A DNA stretch of 64,000 nt from Streptomyces sp. NRRL S-337 (GTDB taxonomy: Bacteria > Actinomycetota > Actinomycetes > Streptomycetales > Streptomycetaceae). A model generated the notes under the pieces. That model did not search any database and was not told the origin of the DNA. It was given only the letters and a program-made list of their open reading frames with translations. The position numbers and the translations under genes were made by a program. The DNA lies in the NCBI RefSeq assembly GCF_000720175.1, contig NZ_JOIX01000029.1:17865-81864 (forward strand). The letters run 5' to 3'. Below are positions 60,269 to 64,000 of the stretch, piece after piece; within the stretch, counting starts at the first letter, position 1; every line of letters starts with the position of its first letter.

Positions 60269-61750
60269 TCAGACGCGGCGCCGCACCATGTACGCGGCGC
60301 CGCGTTCGGCCGCCCGCTCTCCCACGTACTCCTGGTCGCGCATCCCGCACCAGGCGGGGATGTCCTGCCGGGCGGCCTCGTCGTCGGAGAGCACCGTCAC
60401 CGTCCCGCCGACCGGCACCTGCCCGATGGCCTTCGCCAGCTCGATGACCGGGATGGGACAGCGCCGCCCGAGCGAATCGACGACCAGGCCGGCGGGCACC
60501 GCTTCCCCCGCGGCCTTTTCCGCGGCAGCCCCGGCGGGCTCCGCCGCGACGGCCGGTGAAGGCCCCTGCGGCGCGGCCCCTGCGGTGTCCGCCGCTCCGG
60601 CGCCCGGCTCCGCCCCCCGCACCCCCAGCCGCTCCCGCACCGACCGCACGACCCCCGGCAGCACCTCCAGGAACCGCTCCACGTCCGCCTCGGCCGTGCC
60701 GTACGGCAGCGAGATGCGGACGTTGCCCTCGGACAGCACCCCCATCGCGCGCAGTACATGGCTCGGCGTCAGGGTGCTGGACGTACAGGACGATCCGGAC
60801 GAGACGGAAAAGCCGGCCCGGTCGAGCTCGTGCAGCAGGGTCTCCCCGTCGACATAGAGACAGGAGAAGGTGACGAGGTGGGGGAGGCGGTGCACCGGAT
60901 CGCCGACCACCTCCACGTCCGGGACCAGCTCCGGCACCCGGGTGCGGATCCGGTCCACCAGCTCCCGCAGCCGGGCCGCCTCGGTGTCGGCCGCCGGCCC
61001 GGACCGCAGCGCGCGCAGCGCGGCCGCGGCCGCGACCACCGCCGGGATGTTCTCGAAGCCGGCGCTCCGGCCGGCCTCCCGCTCGTCCCGCGGCCCCTGC
61101 GGCGCGAACCGGGTGCCCTTGCGGACCGCGAGGAGCCCGACGCCGGGCGGGCCGCCCCACTTGTGGGCGCTGGCCGTCAGCAGCGACCAGGCGCCGGGCA
61201 CCGGCCCCCACGCCAGCGACTGCGCGGCGTCCACCAGCAGTGGCACCCCGGCCTCCTGGCACAGCTCGGCCACCTCCTCGACCGGCTGCTCGGTGCCCAC
61301 CTCGTGGTTGGCGGACTGGACGGCGACCAGTGCGGTGTCCGGGGTGAGTGCGGCCGCGACGTCCCCGGCGGCCACCCGTCCCGTACGGTCCACGGCCAGC
61401 TCCGCGACGGTGCCGCCGGCCGCGGCATGGGCCTCGGCGGCGTGCAGGACGGAGGAGTGCTCGACGGCGGAGTGCAGCAGCCGGCGGCCGGCCCGGCGCC
61501 GGCCGGCCAGCGCACCGGCCACCCCGGCGTGCACCGCCTGGGTACCCGAAGGGGTGAAAACCAGTTCGTCCGGGCGGCAGCCGACGGCCTCGGCCGCGGC
61601 TTCCCGCGCGGCGTCCAGCAGCAGCCGGCCGCGCCGGCCCTCGCGGTAGAGCCGCGCCGGGTCAGCCCAGCCCTCGTCGAGCGAGGCGAGCAGCGCCTCA
61701 CGGGCGACGGGATGGAGGGGAGCGGCGGACGCGGCGTCGAAGTAGGGCAC
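60269..61750 (-). CDS. Cysteine desulfurase fused to a TusA-type sulphur carrier
   Basis: 493 residues from GTG 61750. The first 380 residues are a NifS/IscS-like class V aminotransferase: PLP lysine Lys197 (SAHKWGG) and active-site Cys322 (SSGSSCTSS). Residues about 421-493 form a TusA/SirA domain with the CPxP motif (RRCPIPVIE, Cys431) and a second Cys in PAWCGMRD. The desulfurase could hand its persulphide directly to TusA, a built-in relay. A TAACGT hexamer seven bases upstream suggests leaderless expression. Downstream targets may include tRNA thiolation or Fe-S assembly; the genes nearby (erpA, nadA) are Fe-S linked. Confidence 0.88.
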   Translation of the reverse strand: MPYFDAASAAPLHPVAREALLASLDEGWADPARLYREGRRGRLLLDAAREAAAEAVGCRPDELVFTPSGTQAVHAGVAGALAGRRRAGRRLLHSAVEHSSVLHAAEAHAAAGGTVAELAVDRTGRVAAGDVAAALTPDTALVAVQSANHEVGTEQPVEEVAELCQEAGVPLLVDAAQSLAWGPVPGAWSLLTASAHKWGGPPGVGLLAVRKGTRFAPQGPRDEREAGRSAGFENIPAVVAAAAALRALRSGPAADTEAARLRELVDRIRTRVPELVPDVEVVGDPVHRLPHLVTFSCLYVDGETLLHELDRAGFSVSSGSSCTSSTLTPSHVLRAMGVLSEGNVRISLPYGTAEADVERFLEVLPGVVRSVRERLGVRGAEPGAGAADTAGAAPQGPSPAVAAEPAGAAAEKAAGEAVPAGLVVDSLGRRCPIPVIELAKAIGQVPVGGTVTVLSDDEAARQDIPAWCGMRDQEYVGERAAERGAAYMVRRRV

Positions 61751-61757
61751 GTACCCG

Positions 61758-61763
61758 ACGTTA
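61758..61763 (-). promoter_or_regulatory. Probable -10 hexamer for the desulfurase-TusA gene (leaderless)
   Basis: On the minus strand TAACGT lies seven bases before the GTG at 61750. Confidence 0.45.
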
Positions 61764-61970
61764 GTCCCCCGGGCGGCGGTCGGTGGTGGGCCCACCGGAG
61801 TGGTCCGTTCCACCCGCCCCCGGGCCGAGGCCGGGCGCGCCGTCAGATGCCTGGTGGGAGCGGGTAATCGGGTGTGCCGGAGGCGGCCCGCGGCGGGCCC
61901 GGCCACCCCTTAGGGGTGGCTCGCGGCGCGTTGGGCACCCTCCCCGCGCGACCCCAAATAGCGTCCAGTA

Positions 61971-61999
61971 GGGTTTGGTCCGCATAAACATCCAAACCC
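61971..61999. promoter_or_regulatory. Inverted repeat upstream of ctaC
   Basis: GGGTTTGG (61971-61978) and CCAAACCC (61992-61999) are perfect inverted copies with a 13-base AT-rich spacer, about 80 bases before the ctaC start. It may be an operator or part of the promoter region of the oxidase genes. Confidence 0.5.
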
Positions 62000-62079
62000 C
62001 TGCCCGACGCAGGGCGGCGACCGACCAGCGAGTAAGGCCGCAGCCGACCGCGCGGGCGAGACTCTCGGGAAGGCGCTAC

Positions 62080-63042
62080 GTGAGTCCCAACGGCTCCGAC
62101 CGCTCGTCGCGGCGCCCGATGCGGCGGAAGCTGCCGCAGGTGCTTGCTGCGGGCCTGGTCCTGGCGACCGCTACAGGTTGCACATACAAGGACTTCCCCC
62201 GCCTCGGCATGCCAACGCCCGTCACCGACGAGGCGCCGCGGATCCTCTCTCTTTGGCAGGGCTCCTGGGCCGCCGCCCTCGCAACGGGCGTGCTGGTGTG
62301 GGGCCTGATCATTTGGAGCGTGATCTTCCACCGCCGCAGCAGGACCAAGGTGGAGGTCCCCGCGCAGACCCGGTACAACATGCCGATCGAGGCGTTGTAC
62401 ACGATCGTCCCCTTCATCATCATCGCGGTGCTGTTCTACTTCACCGCGCGTGATGAGAGCGCGCTCCTGAAGACTTCCAAGAAGCCGGACCACGTCGTCA
62501 ACGTGGTGGGCTTCCAGTGGAGCTGGGCGTTCAACTACCTGGAGAACGTGGACGGCAACAAGTCGACCACGAACATCAACTCCAGCGCGCTCTCCGCGAT
62601 CCCGGACAAGTGGAAGAAGACCGCGCCGGCCGGTGCTGACGGTGTCTACGACACCGGCACCCCCGGCGAGCGCAACCCGCAGACCGGCAACCCGGGTCCG
62701 ACCCTGTGGCTGCCGAAGGGCGAGACGGTCCAGTTCGTGCTGACCTCTCGTGACGTCATCCACTCCTTCTGGGTGGTGCCGTTCCTGATGAAGCAGGACG
62801 TCATCCCGGGCCACACCAACGTCTTCGAGGTGACCCCCAACAAGGAGGGCACCTTCATGGGCAAGTGCGCCGAGCTCTGCGGCGTCGACCACTCCCGGAT
62901 GCTCTTCAACGTCAAGGTCGTGTCCCCTGAGCGGTACCGGGCGCACCTGAAGGACCTGGCGAAGAAGGGCCAGACCGGATACCTGCCGTCGGGCATCAAG
63001 CAGACGGATCACGCCAGGAATGCGGAGACGAAGAACCAGTGA
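62080..63042 (+). CDS. ctaC: Cytochrome c oxidase subunit II (aa3 type), lipoprotein
   Basis: 320 residues from GTG 62080 with GGGAAGG six bases upstream. After the signal segment a lipobox-like LATATGC places a lipid on Cys34. Two membrane helices follow (about 61-80 and 105-125). The external cupredoxin domain carries the CuA site: Cys263, Cys267, His271 and Met274 in [13 protein letters not shown], with FQWSWAFNY at the electron entry. It receives electrons from cytochrome c in the aa3 oxidase. It overlaps ctaD by four bases (GTGA). Confidence 0.97.
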   Translation: MSPNGSDRSSRRPMRRKLPQVLAAGLVLATATGCTYKDFPRLGMPTPVTDEAPRILSLWQGSWAAALATGVLVWGLIIWSVIFHRRSRTKVEVPAQTRYNMPIEALYTIVPFIIIAVLFYFTARDESALLKTSKKPDHVVNVVGFQWSWAFNYLENVDGNKSTTNINSSALSAIPDKWKKTAPAGADGVYDTGTPGERNPQTGNPGPTLWLPKGETVQFVLTSRDVIHSFWVVPFLMKQDVIPGHTNVFEVTPNKEGTFMGKCAELCGVDHSRMLFNVKVVSPERYRAHLKDLAKKGQTGYLPSGIKQTDHARNAETKNQ

Positions 63043-64000
63043 GCATCCTCAACGAACCTCAGGGTGCCGCCGCCGATACGGCTCCGGCTGCACCGCCCGT
63101 CCGCAAGAAGCAACCCGGTATCGCTGCCGTGAAGTGGCTGACGACCACTGACCACAAGACCATCGGCACGATGTACCTGGTCACGTCGTTCGCGTTCTTC
63201 TGCGTCGGCGGCCTGATGGCGCTCCTCATGCGCGCCGAACTGGCCCGCCCGGGTACGCAGATCATGTCGAACGAGCAGTTCAACCAGGCGTTCACGATGC
63301 ACGGCACGATCATGCTGCTGATGTTCGCGACGCCGCTGTTCGCCGGATTCGCGAACTGGATCATGCCGCTGCAGATCGGCGCGCCCGACGTGGCGTTCCC
63401 GCGGCTGAACATGTTCGCGTACTGGCTCTACCTCTTCGGCTCGCTCATCGCGGTGGCCGGCTTCCTCACCCCGCAGGGTGCCGCCGACTTCGGCTGGTTC
63501 GCCTACTCCCCGCTGTCGGACGCGGTCCGCTCGCCGGGCGTCGGCGCCGACATGTGGATCATGGGTCTGGCCTTCTCCGGCTTCGGCACCATCCTCGGTT
63601 CGGTCAACTTCATCACCACGATCATCTGCATGCGTGCGCCTGGCATGACGATGTTCCGGATGCCGATCTTCACCTGGAACGTGCTGCTGACCGGTGTGCT
63701 GGTCCTGCTGGCCTTCCCGGTCCTGGCCGCCGCGCTGTTCCATCGCGCTGCCGTTCTTCGGCATCATTTCCGAGGTCATTCCGGTGTTCTCCCGGAAGCC
63801 GATGTTCGGTTACATCGGTCTGATCGCGGCGACGATTTCGATCGCCGGCCTTTCGGTCACGGTGTGGGCGCACCACATGTACGTCACCGGCGGCGTGCTG
63901 CTGCCGTTCTTCTCCTTCATGACGTTCCTCATCGCCGTTCCGACCGGTGTGAAGTTCTTCAACTGGATCGGCACGATGTGGAAGGGCTCGCTGTCCTTCG
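63039..64000 (+). pseudogene. ctaD: Cytochrome c oxidase subunit I with an internal frameshift deletion (3' end beyond window)
   Basis: From GTG 63039 the frame gives 234 normal CtaD residues up to ALF (63740), including [10 protein letters not shown] and [12 protein letters not shown] with a heme His. Then one base follows and the correct text resumes in another frame ([34 protein letters not shown]) to the window end. Against known CtaD about 37 residues are missing, ending in WQHLFWFFGHPEVYI, equal to some 110 bases. That segment holds the CuB His, the HPEVY Tyr and the proton-channel Glu, so the product cannot work. The original frame stays open to the window end. A real mutation needs another oxidase copy; assembly error is a strong alternative. 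Confidence 0.85.

Larger units (their letters stand above)
61751..62079. other. Divergent regulatory region between the desulfurase and ctaC
   Basis: 329 bases. It carries the desulfurase -10 candidate (61758-61763) and an inverted repeat at 61971-61999. The middle (61800-61930) is very GC-rich with only short unlikely frames. I see no gene. Confidence 0.5.

Noticed and set aside
63554..63823. Separate 89-aa gene inside ctaD
   Set aside because: It is an out-of-frame shadow of ctaD with no start signal.

Overview
The window is chromosomal DNA from a Streptomyces-type actinomycete. It has very high GC, strong third-position GC, many GTG starts, probable leaderless GTG genes, TTA codons confined to accessory genes, and typical families (DUF397/XRE pairs, NsdA-like regulators, PspA with PspAA). 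The order glnA - RDD - DUF4191 - lipA - lipB - aceE - E2 - lpd - pepA - cobS/cobT/cobU - pspA - erpA - adoK - ctaC - ctaD matches, from memory, the Streptomyces coelicolor core chromosome. I saw no tRNA, rRNA, CRISPR array or insertion sequence.

Layout. 1-5.8 kb is variable: the end of a carnitine-acyltransferase-like gene, a low-GC secreted Cys-rich protein, an Fpg-family glycosylase, and a Ser/Thr kinase fused to a 14-helix MFS transporter. 5.9-11.4 kb holds glnA with a GlnR-type operator, RDD and DUF4191 membrane proteins, and lipoate synthesis (lipA, lipB). 11.6-20.6 kb holds regulators, oxidoreductases and an odd sigma-like membrane protein. 20.8-29.6 kb carries aceE, a GntR regulator, an E2 acyltransferase, lpd and pepA: the lipoate-dependent dehydrogenase parts that lipA/lipB would serve. 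29.8-37 kb mixes cobalamin lower-loop genes (cobS, cobT, an MBL-CobU fusion) with a DUF2156 lipid-aminoacylation enzyme coupled to a rhomboid-like protein. 37-45 kb is an envelope-stress block: DUF3043, pspA, pspAA, a two-component system and an RND exporter.

45.1-55.5 kb is accessory. A three-gene operon (89-aa protein, DUF6879 protein, NLR-like NB-ARC/TPR ATPase with a possible amyloid signalling motif) has overlapping reading frames and two TTA codons; a formyltransferase-like gene beside it has a third. Next come a three-gene oxidase cassette (SLDH small subunit, GMC flavoprotein, ferritin-like protein), an XRE/DUF397 pair and a secreted DUF4430-like protein. From 55.5 kb the core resumes: nadA, erpA, a membrane-anchored protein, adoK, a cysteine desulfurase-TusA fusion, ctaC and ctaD.

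The strongest anomaly is ctaD. At about 63740 the reading frame jumps and about 110 bases are missing compared with the known protein, removing the catalytic HPEVY segment of cytochrome oxidase subunit I. The best candidate for an undescribed system is the NLR-like operon at 45.1-48.4 kb.
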